From assembly GCA_943328795.2 (NCBI GenBank), contig CALQBK020000009.1:1-53995 (forward strand): a DNA stretch of 53,995 nt, written 5' to 3'. Shown piece after piece: positions 9,100 to 23,921 of the stretch. The notes below the pieces were generated by a model. The model was given only the letters and a program-made list of their open reading frames with translations. It searched no databases and had not been told where the DNA came from. How positions within the stretch are numbered: the stretch's first letter is position 1; each line of letters starts with the position of its first letter. Source of the DNA: Bifidobacterium breve. GTDB lineage: Bacteria > Myxococcota_A > UBA796 > SXON01. A program made the position numbers and the translations under genes.

Positions 9100-9177
9100 A
9101 GCGGGGCGCACACAAAGTGGCGAGGTGTGCCGGGCGTCGGCATTGGCGCCCCGGGTGCTGTATGCTTGCCGCCCCTC

Positions 9178-10536
9178 ATGTCCGATATCACCAGCACCAT
9201 CTCGGGCGGCGCCGCTCGGCAAATCCACATCCGCCGGGCACGGCTCACGTGCACCGAGGGCGAGAACCTCGCCCAGAGCTGGCTGGTCGACCGCGACGTG
9301 ATCCGCATCGGCGCGCGCCCTGACTGCGACGTCGTGCTGAGCGACTCCACCGTGTCGCGCGTGCACGCGGAGATCGTCCGCGGCCGGGACGGCACCATCT
9401 TGCGGGATCTCGGCAGCACCAACGGCACGTTCGTCGGCCCGGTCCGCGTGCGCGAGGTGTACCTGACCCCGGAGACCCGCTTCCGCGTGGGGAAGACCGA
9501 GATCGCGTTCCGCCCCGACGACGAGGTGATCGACGTCGTGCCGAGCACCGCCAACCGCTTCGAGGGCCTCGTCGGCAACGGGTTGGCGATGCGCGAGGTG
9601 TTCGGTGTCCTCGAGCGCATCGCGCCGACGGACCTGACCGTGCTGGTGACGGGCGAGACGGGTACCGGCAAGGAGCTCGTCAGCCGCGCGTTGCACAAGC
9701 GGTCGAAGCGCGCGAACAAGCCCATCATCGTGTTCGACTGCGGCGCGGCGCCCGAGGGCCTGGTCGAGGCCGAGCTGTTTGGTCACGAGCGCGGCGCGTT
9801 CACCGGCGCGATCGCGTCACGCGAGGGGCTGTTCGAGGCCGCGGACGGCGGCACGTTGTTCATCGACGAGGTCGGCGAGCTGCCGCTCGAGCTGCAGCCG
9901 AAGCTCCTGCGTGCGCTCGAGCAGCGCGAGGTGCGCCGCATCGGGTCGTCGAAGGCGCGCCACGTGGACGTGCGCGTGATCGCGGCCACGAACCGCGACC
10001 TCGCGGGCGAGGTGGAGGCCGGGCGCTTCCGCGAGGACCTGTACTACCGCATCGCCGTCGTCGAGCTGCGCCTGCCGCCGTTGCGGGAGCGCCGGGATGA
10101 CCTCTCGCTGCTCGTCGATCACCTGCTCAAGCGGGCGGACAGCGGCGGACAAGGCGTGCGGGGGCTCGATCCGGACGTCGAGGCGCTGTTCCGCGCCTAC
10201 CACTGGCCCGGGAACGTCCGTGAGCTGAACAACGTGATCGAGCGCGCCGTCCCGTTCTGCGACGGACCGACGATCTCGCTCCGCGCGCTGCCCGACTCGC
10301 TCCGGCGCGCCAAGCCAGCGCCGCCCGGCTCGTCGTTGCCCGTGACCGTCTCCAACCAGATGCCGCTGAAGGACGCGAAGGACCAGATCATCGAGGCGTT
10401 CGAGAAGCAATACCTGGAGGACCTGATCGAGCAGCACGACGGCAACGTGTCGCGCGCGGCCCGAGTGGCGGGGATGGACAGAAAGTCCATTACACGCCTG
10501 TTGAAGAAGCACCAAATCCGTTATCGCGACGTGTAG
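9178..10536 (+). CDS. FHA-domain sigma-54-dependent transcriptional activator
   Basis: This 452-residue bacterial enhancer-binding protein has an N-terminal FHA domain (about residues 35-110; [30 protein letters not shown]) that reads phosphothreonine signals. Next comes a sigma-54 AAA+ domain with Walker A GETGTGKE (159-166), the sigma-54 contact loop GAFTGA (206-211) and Walker [15 protein letters not shown]-terminal Fis-type HTH follows ([20 protein letters not shown]). All catalytic motifs are intact. FHA activators are typical of myxobacteria, where Ser/Thr kinases control them. Start ATG 9178; upstream codons to 9094 are in frame but not needed. The next gene begins 2 bases after its stop. 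Confidence 0.93.
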   Translation: MSDITSTISGGAARQIHIRRARLTCTEGENLAQSWLVDRDVIRIGARPDCDVVLSDSTVSRVHAEIVRGRDGTILRDLGSTNGTFVGPVRVREVYLTPETRFRVGKTEIAFRPDDEVIDVVPSTANRFEGLVGNGLAMREVFGVLERIAPTDLTVLVTGETGTGKELVSRALHKRSKRANKPIIVFDCGAAPEGLVEAELFGHERGAFTGAIASREGLFEAADGGTLFIDEVGELPLELQPKLLRALEQREVRRIGSSKARHVDVRVIAATNRDLAGEVEAGRFREDLYYRIAVVELRLPPLRERRDDLSLLVDHLLKRADSGGQGVRGLDPDVEALFRAYHWPGNVRELNNVIERAVPFCDGPTISLRALPDSLRRAKPAPPGSSLPVTVSNQMPLKDAKDQIIEAFEKQYLEDLIEQHDGNVSRAARVAGMDRKSITRLLKKHQIRYRDV

Positions 10537-10538
10537 CT

Positions 10539-11237
10539 GTGCTTGATGTGACGACACTGGTGAGCCTCGCGGCCGGGTCCCTGATGACAGGGATCTCCGG
10601 TTGGTTCAGCGTCCGCGCGTTCCAGGACGCCAAGCTGCTCGCGGAGATCGGCTCCACGCCGATGGCGGAGCTCACGGACGGGCTGCACGAAGTGCGCGGC
10701 ACGGTGCACGGCGCGTCGGGCTTCAAGGCCCCGATCTCGCAGCGCGCGTGCCTCGGCTGGCGCCTGTTGGTCGAGCAGCAGCGCCGGTCCACCTGGGAGG
10801 TCGTGTACGACACCCGGGAGATGGTGTCGTTCGGCCTCGGGGACGGCACGGGCGACGTGCAGGTGGACGCTGGGAAGGCCGAGCTCGTGCTCGCCCGGTC
10901 TACACGCGTCGGCAACGGCGTCATCAGCGTGCCGAGCCCGGAGTGGGACGCGCTCAAGGCGCGCCTCGGGGACCCGGCGATCGAGCCCACCACCCCGTTC
11001 TTGCGGTGGAAGGAAGAGACGATTGAGCCCGAGGACGTGATCACCGCGATCGGCAACTTTGCCCGCGAGGGCGAAGCCTGGGTGGTCAGCCCCGAGAACT
11101 TGCTGCTCTCGGACCGCGACGACGCCGAGGTCGTGCGCCAGCAGCGCCGCCGCGGGCAGCGCCACGCGATGTGGGCGCTGGCCGGCGTCGCGGTGCTCAC
11201 CTACGGCGTGTGGTCGCTCGTCGGCGCCAGCACGTAA
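10539..11237 (+). CDS. GIDE-domain (E3-ligase-like family) membrane protein
   Basis: The 232-residue protein has an N-terminal helix (LVSLAAGSLMTGISGWFSV), a soluble middle and a C-terminal membrane helix (MWALAGVAVLTYGVWSLVG). The middle has the GIDE pattern: GSTPMAELTDGLHEVRGTV, then FKAPISQRACLGWRLLVEQ, then FGLGDGTGDVQVDAGKAEL. GIDE domains flank two membrane helices in mitochondrial MUL1/MULAN and occur in bacterial proteins of unknown function; no RING finger is present. The GTG start sits 2 bases after the sigma-54 activator stop, so the two are very likely co-transcribed. The role is unknown. Confidence 0.7.
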   Translation: MLDVTTLVSLAAGSLMTGISGWFSVRAFQDAKLLAEIGSTPMAELTDGLHEVRGTVHGASGFKAPISQRACLGWRLLVEQQRRSTWEVVYDTREMVSFGLGDGTGDVQVDAGKAELVLARSTRVGNGVISVPSPEWDALKARLGDPAIEPTTPFLRWKEETIEPEDVITAIGNFAREGEAWVVSPENLLLSDRDDAEVVRQQRRRGQRHAMWALAGVAVLTYGVWSLVGAST

Positions 11238-11274
11238 GCTTAGGTCCTGCCGCGAAAGTTGTCCGGCGCGCCCT

Positions 11275-12477
11275 TTAGAAGCTCCGCGCGAACAGCCCCT
11301 CGATCGCTGCGCGCCCGCTGTCGGACAGGTACCGCGTGCCCGTCCCGCAGATCGCAGTCGCGTCGAGCACGGGTACGCCCTCCACCCAGTCCTCGCCGTT
11401 CCACCGGAACCACGTGTCCTTGTCCTGGTCGAACACCCACAAGCGCTTGCTCCACATCCGCGCGAGCTCGACGCTCCAGCCGGTGCCGCCCGTGACGGTG
11501 CCATCCTCCTGGATCGCGCCGATCACGTAGACCACCTGCGCGTTGCTGACCTGGTGCCACAGGCTCTGCAGCACGCGCCGGATCTGCGACCCCTCGGCGT
11601 AGTCGCGCCGCAACCGCCGGGACACGTAGGCGAGCGAGACATCGCCGGCCTGCAGCTCTTGCTCGGTGAGCGGGTTCGCGCCGCGGGTGCGGGCCTGGAC
11701 GTGGCCGGTGAACGTGTAGTTCACCTCGCGGGCGCCGTGGCGCTCGGCGGCCTCCCCGAACGCCGCCTCGGCCCCGGCGAGCCCCCCCGAGTACAGGGTG
11801 ACCTCCGCCGCGGACGTCGGCTTTTGGTTCGTAGCGTCCACCGAGCGCGCGGTGAACGTGGCGGCGTCCAGGCGCATCGGCGGCGGCACCACGCCCCCGC
11901 GCAGGCGCCGCGTCAGCAGCATCACGTGCGAGCGCTCGGGCACGAGCTCCAGCACGACATCGCCGACGGTCTCGTCCACGACGGGCGTCCCGGCGCACCA
12001 CACGGCGAGCCCCCGGGTCTTTGCGAGCTCGCTCAGCACGGCGAAGCCGGCCTCGTCGGGCTCCCAGCCGTCGACGACGACGAGCACCGGGCGAAACTCG
12101 ACGACGTCGGCGAGCTGGTCGAGCACCCGTTGCACACGGACGGCGTCGGGCATCACCCCGCGCGTGGCGTGAATGATGCGGTGTCGTTCGATGAATAGCC
12201 GGGCTTCGCCGCGCTCAGCGGGCCGGAGCGGCCGACCGAGCCCGTCGAGCAAGGACTCGTAGCCGTCGCGCACCTGCTCGCTGCTGCCCGTGCCGGCGAT
12301 GTGCAGCACCGCCTCGCCGCGGAGCAGTCGGTCCAGCGCAAATTGGAGGACCAACGCGGTCTTGCCAGAGCCCGCGCTCGCGCGGACTACGCCGACTTCG
12401 CCGGGCCGTAGCCCTCCCCCGAGCGCCTGGAGCAAGGGGCGGAGCGGACCACGGTCGGACAGGTCGGAGAGAGACAT
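11275..12477 (-). CDS. RecA/KaiC-like P-loop ATPase fused to a SLOG (DprA/LOG-like) domain
   Basis: The 400-residue protein has two parts. Residues 1-200 form a KaiC/RadA-like ATPase: ALGGGLRPGEVGVVRASAGSGKTA (split here as the GGGLRPGE lead-in, Walker A at 33-41) and Walker B VLVVVDGW at 131-138. Residues 225-400 look like a SLOG Rossmann domain: LYSGGLAGAEAAFGEAAE (229 on), a middle with QIRRVLQSLWHQVSNAQVVY, then GTVTGGTGWSVELA (GGTGW at 330-334) and WVFDQDKDTWFRW, ending GTGTRYLSDSGRAAIEGLF. SLOG domains bind nucleotide-derived ligands; DprA uses one to load RecA. I infer the domain from motifs. It is divergent from serA. Confidence 0.62.
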   Translation of the reverse strand: MSLSDLSDRGPLRPLLQALGGGLRPGEVGVVRASAGSGKTALVLQFALDRLLRGEAVLHIAGTGSSEQVRDGYESLLDGLGRPLRPAERGEARLFIERHRIIHATRGVMPDAVRVQRVLDQLADVVEFRPVLVVVDGWEPDEAGFAVLSELAKTRGLAVWCAGTPVVDETVGDVVLELVPERSHVMLLTRRLRGGVVPPPMRLDAATFTARSVDATNQKPTSAAEVTLYSGGLAGAEAAFGEAAERHGAREVNYTFTGHVQARTRGANPLTEQELQAGDVSLAYVSRRLRRDYAEGSQIRRVLQSLWHQVSNAQVVYVIGAIQEDGTVTGGTGWSVELARMWSKRLWVFDQDKDTWFRWNGEDWVEGVPVLDATAICGTGTRYLSDSGRAAIEGLFARSF

Positions 12478-12543
12478 GCGGCCTTATATCCGCGGGCCCC
12501 GGCCTGACGAGGAGGTGGCTTATACTCCCCTGCTGGAGACCCC

Positions 12544-13746
12544 ATGCGCATACTCGTCGCCGACAAGCTCGCCCCGTTCGTCCCTGGCCGCCTTCAAGAC
12601 CTCGGAGCCATCGTCACGGTAGACGCGAAGGCCGAGGGCGAGAGCTTGAGCGCGCGGATCATGGAGGTAGACCCGGACATCGTGATCGTGCGATCCACGA
12701 AGGTGGAGGCCGCGCAGGTCGAGGCCGGCGGGTCGCTCGCGCTCGTCATCCGCGCGGGCGCGGGGGTGAACACCATCGACCTCGGAACTTGCTCAAAACG
12801 CGGTGTATACGTCGCGAACTGCCCGGGAAAGAACGCCGCTGCGGTCGCCGAGCTCACCATCGGGCACATGGTCAACCTGGACCGGCGCATCGCGGACAAC
12901 GTCGCGTCGCTGCGCGCGCACCAGTGGGACAAGAAGCGCTTCGGGGTCGCGCGGGGGCTGCGGGGGCGCACGCTCGCGCTCCTGGGGTGTGGCCAGATCG
13001 GCAAAGAGGTGATCCGGCGGGCACAGGCGTTCGACATGAACATCGTCGCGTGGGGGCGGAGCCTCTCGGACGCGGACGCCGCCGCGCTCGGCGTCACGAA
13101 GGCCGCGTCGCCGGAGGCCGCCGTGCGCGATGCCGACGTCGTAAGCGTCCACGTCGCGCTGGCGAAGGAGACCCGCGGACGCATCGGTGAGTCGGTGTTC
13201 GCCGCGATGAAGCCCGGGGCGTACTTCTTGAACACCTCGCGCGCGGAGGTCGTGGACAACGACGCGCTGCTGCGCGCGGTGAACGAAAAGCAGATCCGGT
13301 GCGGGTTGGACGTGTTCCCCGACGAGCCGTCCGCTGGCCAAGCGAGCTACCAACACGCGCTGGCCGACCACCCGAACGTCTACGGCACACACCACGTCGG
13401 GGCGTCGACCGACGAGGCGGAGGAGGCCGTCGGGTACGAGGTGCTGCGCATCGTCCAGGCCTACCGCGACGGGTCCACGATCCCCAACTGCGTGAACCTG
13501 GCGACGCGTACGCCCGCGGACCACCAGCTCGTGGTGCGCCATGCGGACCGGGTTGGCGTGCTAGCGCGCGTGTTCGGCACGCTCCGCGAGGCGGACATCA
13601 ACATCGAGGACATGCAGAACATCGTGTTCTCCGGCGGTCACGCCGCGTGCGCGCGCATCGGCATCGTCGGGTCGCTCACGGCAGACGCCCTGTCGAAGCT
13701 CGAGGCCGACCCCGACATCTTCTCGGTCTCGCAGATCGGGATCTGA
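12544..13746 (+). CDS. serA: D-3-phosphoglycerate dehydrogenase with C-terminal ACT domain
   Basis: The 400-residue protein oxidises 3-phosphoglycerate with NAD in the first step of serine synthesis. It has the substrate-side segment RAGAGVNTIDL, the NAD-binding GCGQIG (148-153), NTSRAEVVDN with the catalytic-region residues, GLDVFPDEPS, and the GTHHVGAST histidine loop. A C-terminal ACT domain follows (about residues 320-400, HADRVGVLARVFGTLREADI), the usual serine-sensing site. A ggag stretch lies 5-8 bases before the ATG, and TTATACT upstream is a possible -10 box. Another 2-hydroxyacid specificity is possible but less likely given the ACT domain. It would supply serine for the beta-synthase at 3.8-5.2 kb. 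Confidence 0.88.
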   Translation: MRILVADKLAPFVPGRLQDLGAIVTVDAKAEGESLSARIMEVDPDIVIVRSTKVEAAQVEAGGSLALVIRAGAGVNTIDLGTCSKRGVYVANCPGKNAAAVAELTIGHMVNLDRRIADNVASLRAHQWDKKRFGVARGLRGRTLALLGCGQIGKEVIRRAQAFDMNIVAWGRSLSDADAAALGVTKAASPEAAVRDADVVSVHVALAKETRGRIGESVFAAMKPGAYFLNTSRAEVVDNDALLRAVNEKQIRCGLDVFPDEPSAGQASYQHALADHPNVYGTHHVGASTDEAEEAVGYEVLRIVQAYRDGSTIPNCVNLATRTPADHQLVVRHADRVGVLARVFGTLREADINIEDMQNIVFSGGHAACARIGIVGSLTADALSKLEADPDIFSVSQIGI

Positions 13747-13760
13747 CCCGGCCGGCTGGG

Positions 13761-14435
13761 CTAGGGCTGCGAGCCGCTCATGCTCTGCGTCTGGTTGCAG
13801 GCGCCGGACGTGCCGGAGATGTCGTAGCCGAGCACCGCGGTGCTGGTCTCGCCCGTCGCGGAGAACGTGCCGTGCAGGTCGAAGCGGCCGACGACGAAGT
13901 CGCCGACATTCACGGTGGTCGGGTCCTGCTCGCACTCCCAGTCGGTGTCGTTCAACGTGCAGCTGGACGCGTAGTCGGACTGGAACCCCGTGTCCCCCTC
14001 CGCCCCGTGCAGCTCCCCGGACCACTCGAACGTCGCCGTCACGTCCGACTCGAGGAACACCTCGACCTGGGAGACCCCGATCTCCGGGTCGCACTGCGCG
14101 TTGTTCACCTCGTTCAGGAAGACGAAGCGAGCGCCGGAGGGGAACAGGATGTTGCTCCCCGTCTCGACCCCGTCGTCACACGCCGGCTGAGTCGGGTGGT
14201 CTGCGTGGTACAGCGAGAGCGCGTCTTCACACTCGGCGGTGCAGGCCTCGGCACCCTCGGCGGTCTCCCAGCACGTGGAGTCGCCGCCGTACGTGGTGTT
14301 CGCCGTCGCGCTGCTGTCGGCCGCGACCGTCGCGATGCACTCGAGCAGCTGCACGCAAGGCTCGGACACGGTCGCCGGGGCGCTCGAGCACGCAAAGAGG
14401 TGGAGGCAAAGGCAAGGCAGCGCGAAGGTGCGCAT
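13761..14435 (-). CDS. Cys-rich lipoprotein of unknown function
   Basis: The 224-residue protein starts with MRTFALPCLCLHLFACSS, a short lipoprotein signal with a plausible lipobox ending FAC. The mature part is acidic and has many cysteines (EPCVQLLECIA, STCWETAEGAEACTAECED, SSCTLNDTDWECEQ). This suggests a disulfide-stabilised extracellular or periplasmic domain, similar in style to other myxobacterial lipoproteins. No family is recognised. Start ATG 14435 is chosen for the signal peptide; the frame is open farther upstream but that stretch is antisense to the next gene. The 3' end is 14 bases from the end of the convergent serA gene. Confidence 0.72.
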   Translation of the reverse strand: MRTFALPCLCLHLFACSSAPATVSEPCVQLLECIATVAADSSATANTTYGGDSTCWETAEGAEACTAECEDALSLYHADHPTQPACDDGVETGSNILFPSGARFVFLNEVNNAQCDPEIGVSQVEVFLESDVTATFEWSGELHGAEGDTGFQSDYASSCTLNDTDWECEQDPTTVNVGDFVVGRFDLHGTFSATGETSTAVLGYDISGTSGACNQTQSMSGSQP

Positions 14436-14481
14436 CAGGGGCTCCCAGTGTTGGAGAGTGAGCCACGGGGTTCGAGCCGTG

Positions 14482-15461
14482 TCAAGCGCCGTCATGTCCC
14501 GGCGCCGGTCCGCCCTCCGCGCAGCCGTCCTCGTCATCGACGCCGTCGTGATCTTCGGGATCCCTCGGACAGCTGTCTTGCCGGTTCGGGATCCCGTCGC
14601 CGTCCGTGTCCCGCGGCCCTGGCGGGGGCTCGAACCCCACCGCGACGATGACGCGCGCGTCCGGGACGCCGACGCCGTGGGCGATCCCGGTGCCCGCGCC
14701 GACACGGACCACGATGTTGTCCCTCCGCGCCCAGCCCCCCGCGAGCCACTCGGCCGCCACCGACCCCGGCGAGAGCGCTGTCTCGGTCAGCGGGAGGAGC
14801 CCGAGCGCCTCGACGCTCACCCCCAGCCCCGGTCGAACCGCGTACGCGTACGCGAGCTTGAGCGTGAGCGCGTTGTCCAGGTGCACGTTCTCGAGGTGTC
14901 GGTCTGGCCCGCCACGCACGCCGACGTTCACGCCCACCCGGCTCTTGCCGAGGTCCTTGTCGAGCACCATGGCGGCGTCCCAGGTCACCTGTTCGGCGCG
15001 GAGCATCGTCGTGAGGCCCGTCGGCAGGCCCACCCCGCCGTCTACCGCGAGGCCGAGCGGCGCAGCCCGCCCGTCGAGCACCACCACGCGGGCATCGCCA
15101 CGAAAATCGCCCCAGCTGGGCCCGGTGTAGTCGCGGGTGTTCACCAGCGCGAAGAACGGCAGGTCGAGGCCGAGCCGGACGCGCCAGAGCTGCACGCTCG
15201 GCATCACGTCCACCTGCAGCACCGCGCTGACGAGCCCGACGTCCTGGCCGTCCTCGAAGCTGTAGTAGAGCGGATCGTCGGTGTAGGACAGCGGGACGCG
15301 GAACGAGAACCCGGGCGCGCCGAGGTGGCTGTCGTCGGTCGCGAGCCAGCGCTCGCTGTCGAGGCTCGGGCGCAGCGACTGCGCGTTGATGACGGGGTCC
15401 TCCGCGCCCGTGGCGCCCGCGAAGGCCTGCTGCACGCCGGCGAGCGCGATCCACCAAGGGA

Positions 15462-15465
<4 letters not shown>
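14482..15465 (-). CDS. Outer-membrane beta-barrel-like protein with thrombospondin type 3 calcium repeat
   Basis: The 327-residue protein has a signal peptide (IALAGVQQAFAGA). About 250 residues of alternating strands follow, typical of an outer-membrane barrel (RVPLSYTDDPLYYSF, LGLDLPFFALVN, LTLKLAYAYAV). A short C-terminal thrombospondin type 3 segment follows (DTDGDGIPNRQDSCP, DHDGVDDEDGC). In many myxobacterial relatives this architecture continues into an OmpA peptidoglycan-binding domain, but here the protein ends about 10 residues later. The GTG start at 15465 overlaps the stop of the HD-GYP gene (GTGA), which suggests co-expression. Confidence 0.72.
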
Positions 15466-17282
<1,817 letters not shown>

Positions 17283-17331
17283 CGGGTATCACACCGGCAG
17301 CGCGTCGCGTCCGCGGGGCGCGGCGGCGTCC

Positions 17332-17574
17332 GTGTCGCGATCGGGCGGACGCAGAGGGGGGCGCTCGGCGATTTACACGACGGCCCTGTTCACCGAGGGC
17401 GGGGCGAGCTTCGCCGCGGGGCCGAACGACCGGCTGCGGTTCGGCAAGGGGGTGTTGCTTGCTGCGGACGTGAAGTGGACGCACGCGTTCGGAGACTGGC
17501 ACACGGAGGTGGAGTTCCAGGCGCCCGTAGTGACCGGCGCCGCGTTGAAGGTGGAGCTCGGCCGAGCATTTTGA
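17332..17574 (+). pseudogene. Fragment resembling the C-terminal end of a beta-barrel or secreted protein
   Basis: An 80-codon frame begins at GTG 17332. The first dozen residues are Arg/Gly-rich and look non-coding. From about residue 13 it reads as sensible beta-rich protein (AIYTTALFTEGGASFAAG, VLLAADVKWTHAFGDWHTEV) and it ends in VELGRAF with a terminal Phe, as outer-membrane barrels do. No signal peptide or ribosome-binding site is seen. It lies between the divergent HD-GYP and aldehyde dehydrogenase genes and is best viewed as a gene remnant or a chance frame. Confidence 0.3.
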
Positions 17575-17659
17575 GCGGGCGGGGGGCCGGCCGGCGCTCA
17601 GACACGCGCGTGCGGACCGGGGCCATGCGTTAAGCCCACCGCCCTTTCCTGGAGCCCTG

Positions 17660-19219
<1,560 letters not shown>

Positions 19220-20515
19220 ATGCCCGTTTTTGCCGCCAAGGGCACCCGGGACTTCCTGCCCGCGCAGATGCGCCGCCGCCTCGCGGTCATCCAGGCGATC
19301 CGGGAGGTCTACGCGAGCTACGGCTTTGAGCCGCTGGACACGCCCGCGATGGAGCGCGTCGAGACGCTGATGGGCAAGTACGGCGAGGAGGGGGACAGGC
19401 TCATCTTCAAGATCCTCGAGCGGGGCGAAGGCGGCCGCGAAGGGAAGGCGGATCTCGCGCTGCGCTACGACCTGACCGTGCCGCTGGCCCGGGTGATCGC
19501 GATGAACCAGGGCATCCCGCTGCCGTTCAAGCGCTACCAGGTCGCGCCCGTGTGGCGCGCGGACCGGCCGCAGAAGGGCCGCTTCCGCGAATTCTACCAG
19601 TGCGACGGGGACATCGTCGGTACCACGTCGCTGCTCGCGGACGCCGAGTGCATCGCGATGGCGCACGACGCGCTGGTGAAGCTCGGGTTCGACGATTTTG
19701 TGATCCACGTGAACCACAGGGCGCTGTTGCGGGCGATCGTCACGGCGGCCGGCGCCGCGGACCAAGAGACCGAGGTGCTGGTCGCGGTCGACAAGCTGGA
19801 CAAGATCGGCGTGGATGGCGTCACCAAGGAGCTGCTGGAGCGTGGCATCCCTGCCGACGCCGTGGAGCGGCTCTGGGCGATCTTGCGGGCGCCGGACGAC
19901 GTCGACGCGGTGCAGGCCGCGCTCGCGGGGTCGGAGCTGGCCCCGACGGCGCTGGCCGACTTGCGGACGCTGTTCGCAAACCTGCAGGCGCTCGGCACCA
20001 CGCGCGTGGTGTTCGACGCCACGCTCGCCCGCGGGCTCGGGTACTACACGGGCGCGGTCTACGAGATCAAGCTCACCAACGGCGGCGTCGGCACGGTCGC
20101 GGCGGGCGGCCGCTACGATGGGCTCATCGGCATGTTCTCCGGCAAGCAGGTGCCCGCGGTGGGCATCTCGCTCGGGCTCGAGCGCATCCTCGTGGTGATG
20201 GAGGAACGGGGGATGACCGCCGGCTCGGCGACGCCTGTCAACGTGCTGGTGACGGTGGGCGCGGAGGAGGGCGCCGAGGAGGCGTCCGCGTCGGTCGCGG
20301 CCCAGCTCCGGCGGGCAGGCGTCCCGACCGAGCTCTGGCTCGGCAAGCGCGGCGACCTCGGCAAGCAGTACCGCTACGCCGAGCAGCGCGGGGTGCCGTT
20401 CGCGGTCGACGTCGTCGCGGGCGACCCCGACTCTGTGCACCTCAAGTCGCTTGGCAGCCCCGGGAAGGAGCTGCTCACCCGCGCGGCGCTGATCGCTCGG
20501 CTGGCGGCGAAGTAG
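19220..20515 (+). CDS. hisS: Histidyl-tRNA synthetase
   Basis: The 431-residue class II synthetase charges tRNA-His. It begins with AAKGTRDFLPAQMRRR, and has class II motif 2 in FRYE-like form (VWRADRPQKGRFREFYQCD), the histidine-specific loop RGLGYYTGAVYEI and motif 3 in GISLGLERILVV. A C-terminal anticodon-binding domain follows from about residue 335 (VNVLVTVGAEEGAEEAS). The ATG follows immediately after the TAA of the aldehyde dehydrogenase gene, so the two are likely translated from one message. Length is normal. The 3' end overlaps the end of a small convergent gene. Confidence 0.95.
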   Translation: MPVFAAKGTRDFLPAQMRRRLAVIQAIREVYASYGFEPLDTPAMERVETLMGKYGEEGDRLIFKILERGEGGREGKADLALRYDLTVPLARVIAMNQGIPLPFKRYQVAPVWRADRPQKGRFREFYQCDGDIVGTTSLLADAECIAMAHDALVKLGFDDFVIHVNHRALLRAIVTAAGAADQETEVLVAVDKLDKIGVDGVTKELLERGIPADAVERLWAILRAPDDVDAVQAALAGSELAPTALADLRTLFANLQALGTTRVVFDATLARGLGYYTGAVYEIKLTNGGVGTVAAGGRYDGLIGMFSGKQVPAVGISLGLERILVVMEERGMTAGSATPVNVLVTVGAEEGAEEASASVAAQLRRAGVPTELWLGKRGDLGKQYRYAEQRGVPFAVDVVAGDPDSVHLKSLGSPGKELLTRAALIARLAAK

Positions 20516-20786
20516 GCGCTTCGGGGACAGATGTTCCAAAACCTCCGTCGGCACTTTTGGTAGATCGGCGTTCCGGGTAGGTCACGCGCTCCACCACGAG
20601 GCGTGTGGCGGTGATCTCTCGAAACTCCCCGAGGGCGTTCTGGTAGTCCCGCGCGGTGAGCAGCGCCCACTCCCCAATGTTCGCCGGAAAACAACGCTGC
20701 GCCGCCGTGTGCCAAGCCGGCTCCGAGCCAACGGTCTCGGTCACCGGGTCTGCCGCCTGGGCCAAGCCGAGGAGAAATAGGAGCAT
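20475..20786 (-). CDS. Small secreted protein, unknown function
   Basis: The 103-residue frame begins MLLFLLGLAQAADP, a short signal peptide with an AQA cleavage site. The mature part (VGSEPAWHTAAQRCF, ARDYQNALGEFREITATRLVVERVTY) reads like real protein, while the last 25 residues are low complexity and antisense to the hisS 3' end. It lies downstream of, and in the same direction as, the MopE-repeat lipoprotein gene, with a 34-base gap. No family is recognised. Confidence 0.5.
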   Translation of the reverse strand: MLLFLLGLAQAADPVTETVGSEPAWHTAAQRCFPANIGEWALLTARDYQNALGEFREITATRLVVERVTYPERRSTKSADGGFGTSVPEAPTSPPAERSAPRG

Positions 20787-20820
20787 ACCAACCCGTTAAC
20801 CCAGGACGTGCGCCGGTGGC

Positions 20821-23187
<2,367 letters not shown>

Positions 23188-23387
23188 GGGCGCTACGGTA
23201 CTACCCCGGCGGCGCGACGTTCAACGGCTCGTGGAGAGGAGGTGGCCGCGCCGGTCACCTCGGGCAGCGTGTCTCTCGCCCTATGTCTCCCGCCCCCGCG
23301 CCTACGCCTGGGTCCCGCCTTCGGCCTTCGTGGCAAAAGCCGGGTGGTACCACCAATTCGAGGTCGGGGCGTTGGCGCGCGTGGCGC

Positions 23388-23837
23388 CTACGCCTCGACG
23401 CGCACCGGCATCCGCACGGAATTGGCGATGAAGCACCCCTTGTGGGCCTGCGCGTGAAGCTCCGCGAGCGTCGCGGCGTCCACCGGCACAGCGAGGGTGA
23501 CGACGGGGTGCAGCACGACCTCGGTGACGCAGAGCACGCCGCGCTCGTCCTTCGCGAGGGTGCCCACCGCGTTGTCCGTGTACCGCTCGACGACCAGGCC
23601 CTTGCGGGCTGCGACCGCGAGGAACGTCAGCATGTGGCAGCTCGAAAGAGCGCCCACCAGCAGCTCCTCGGGGTTGGGCAGCGTGGGGTTGCCCTTGTAC
23701 TCGGGCGCGGCGGAGACCTCGGTCGTCCGGCCGGTGCCCCAGGTCACGACGTGGTCGCGCGAGTAGGTGGCGTAGGTGAACGCTGCGGGGGTGGCGCCGG
23801 GCGCCGGCCAGGTGAGGGACGAGGTGTGAGTCGACAT
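23388..23837 (-). CDS. OsmC-family peroxiredoxin-like protein
   Basis: The 149-residue OsmC/Ohr-fold protein is probably a thiol-dependent reductase of organic hydroperoxides. The two active-site cysteines are present: Cys67 in LVGALSSCHMLTFL and Cys135 in AHKGCFIANSVRMPV. The segment NPEELLVGALSSCH is a family hallmark, and the spacing matches the OsmC branch. Start ATG 23837 is chosen at the natural N-terminus; the upstream frame to 23954 is not conserved-looking. It is transcribed away from the proline-rich lipoprotein, with which it shares an 84-base intergenic region. Confidence 0.88.
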   Translation of the reverse strand: MSTHTSSLTWPAPGATPAAFTYATYSRDHVVTWGTGRTTEVSAAPEYKGNPTLPNPEELLVGALSSCHMLTFLAVAARKGLVVERYTDNAVGTLAKDERGVLCVTEVVLHPVVTLAVPVDAATLAELHAQAHKGCFIANSVRMPVRVEA

Positions 23838-23921
23838 GTGGGGCTCCAACGGACAGAGAGCGTAAACACCGCGAGCACACCTCGCGCGGGCTGGCCCGGA
23901 GCCAGCGGAATAGTCGGCGGC

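Noticed and set aside
9071-9115. TTG 9115 as the comEC start
   Set aside because: It adds 15 Arg/Leu residues not typical of ComEC and runs through the sigma-54 match; ATG 9070 is the better start, though this is not certain.
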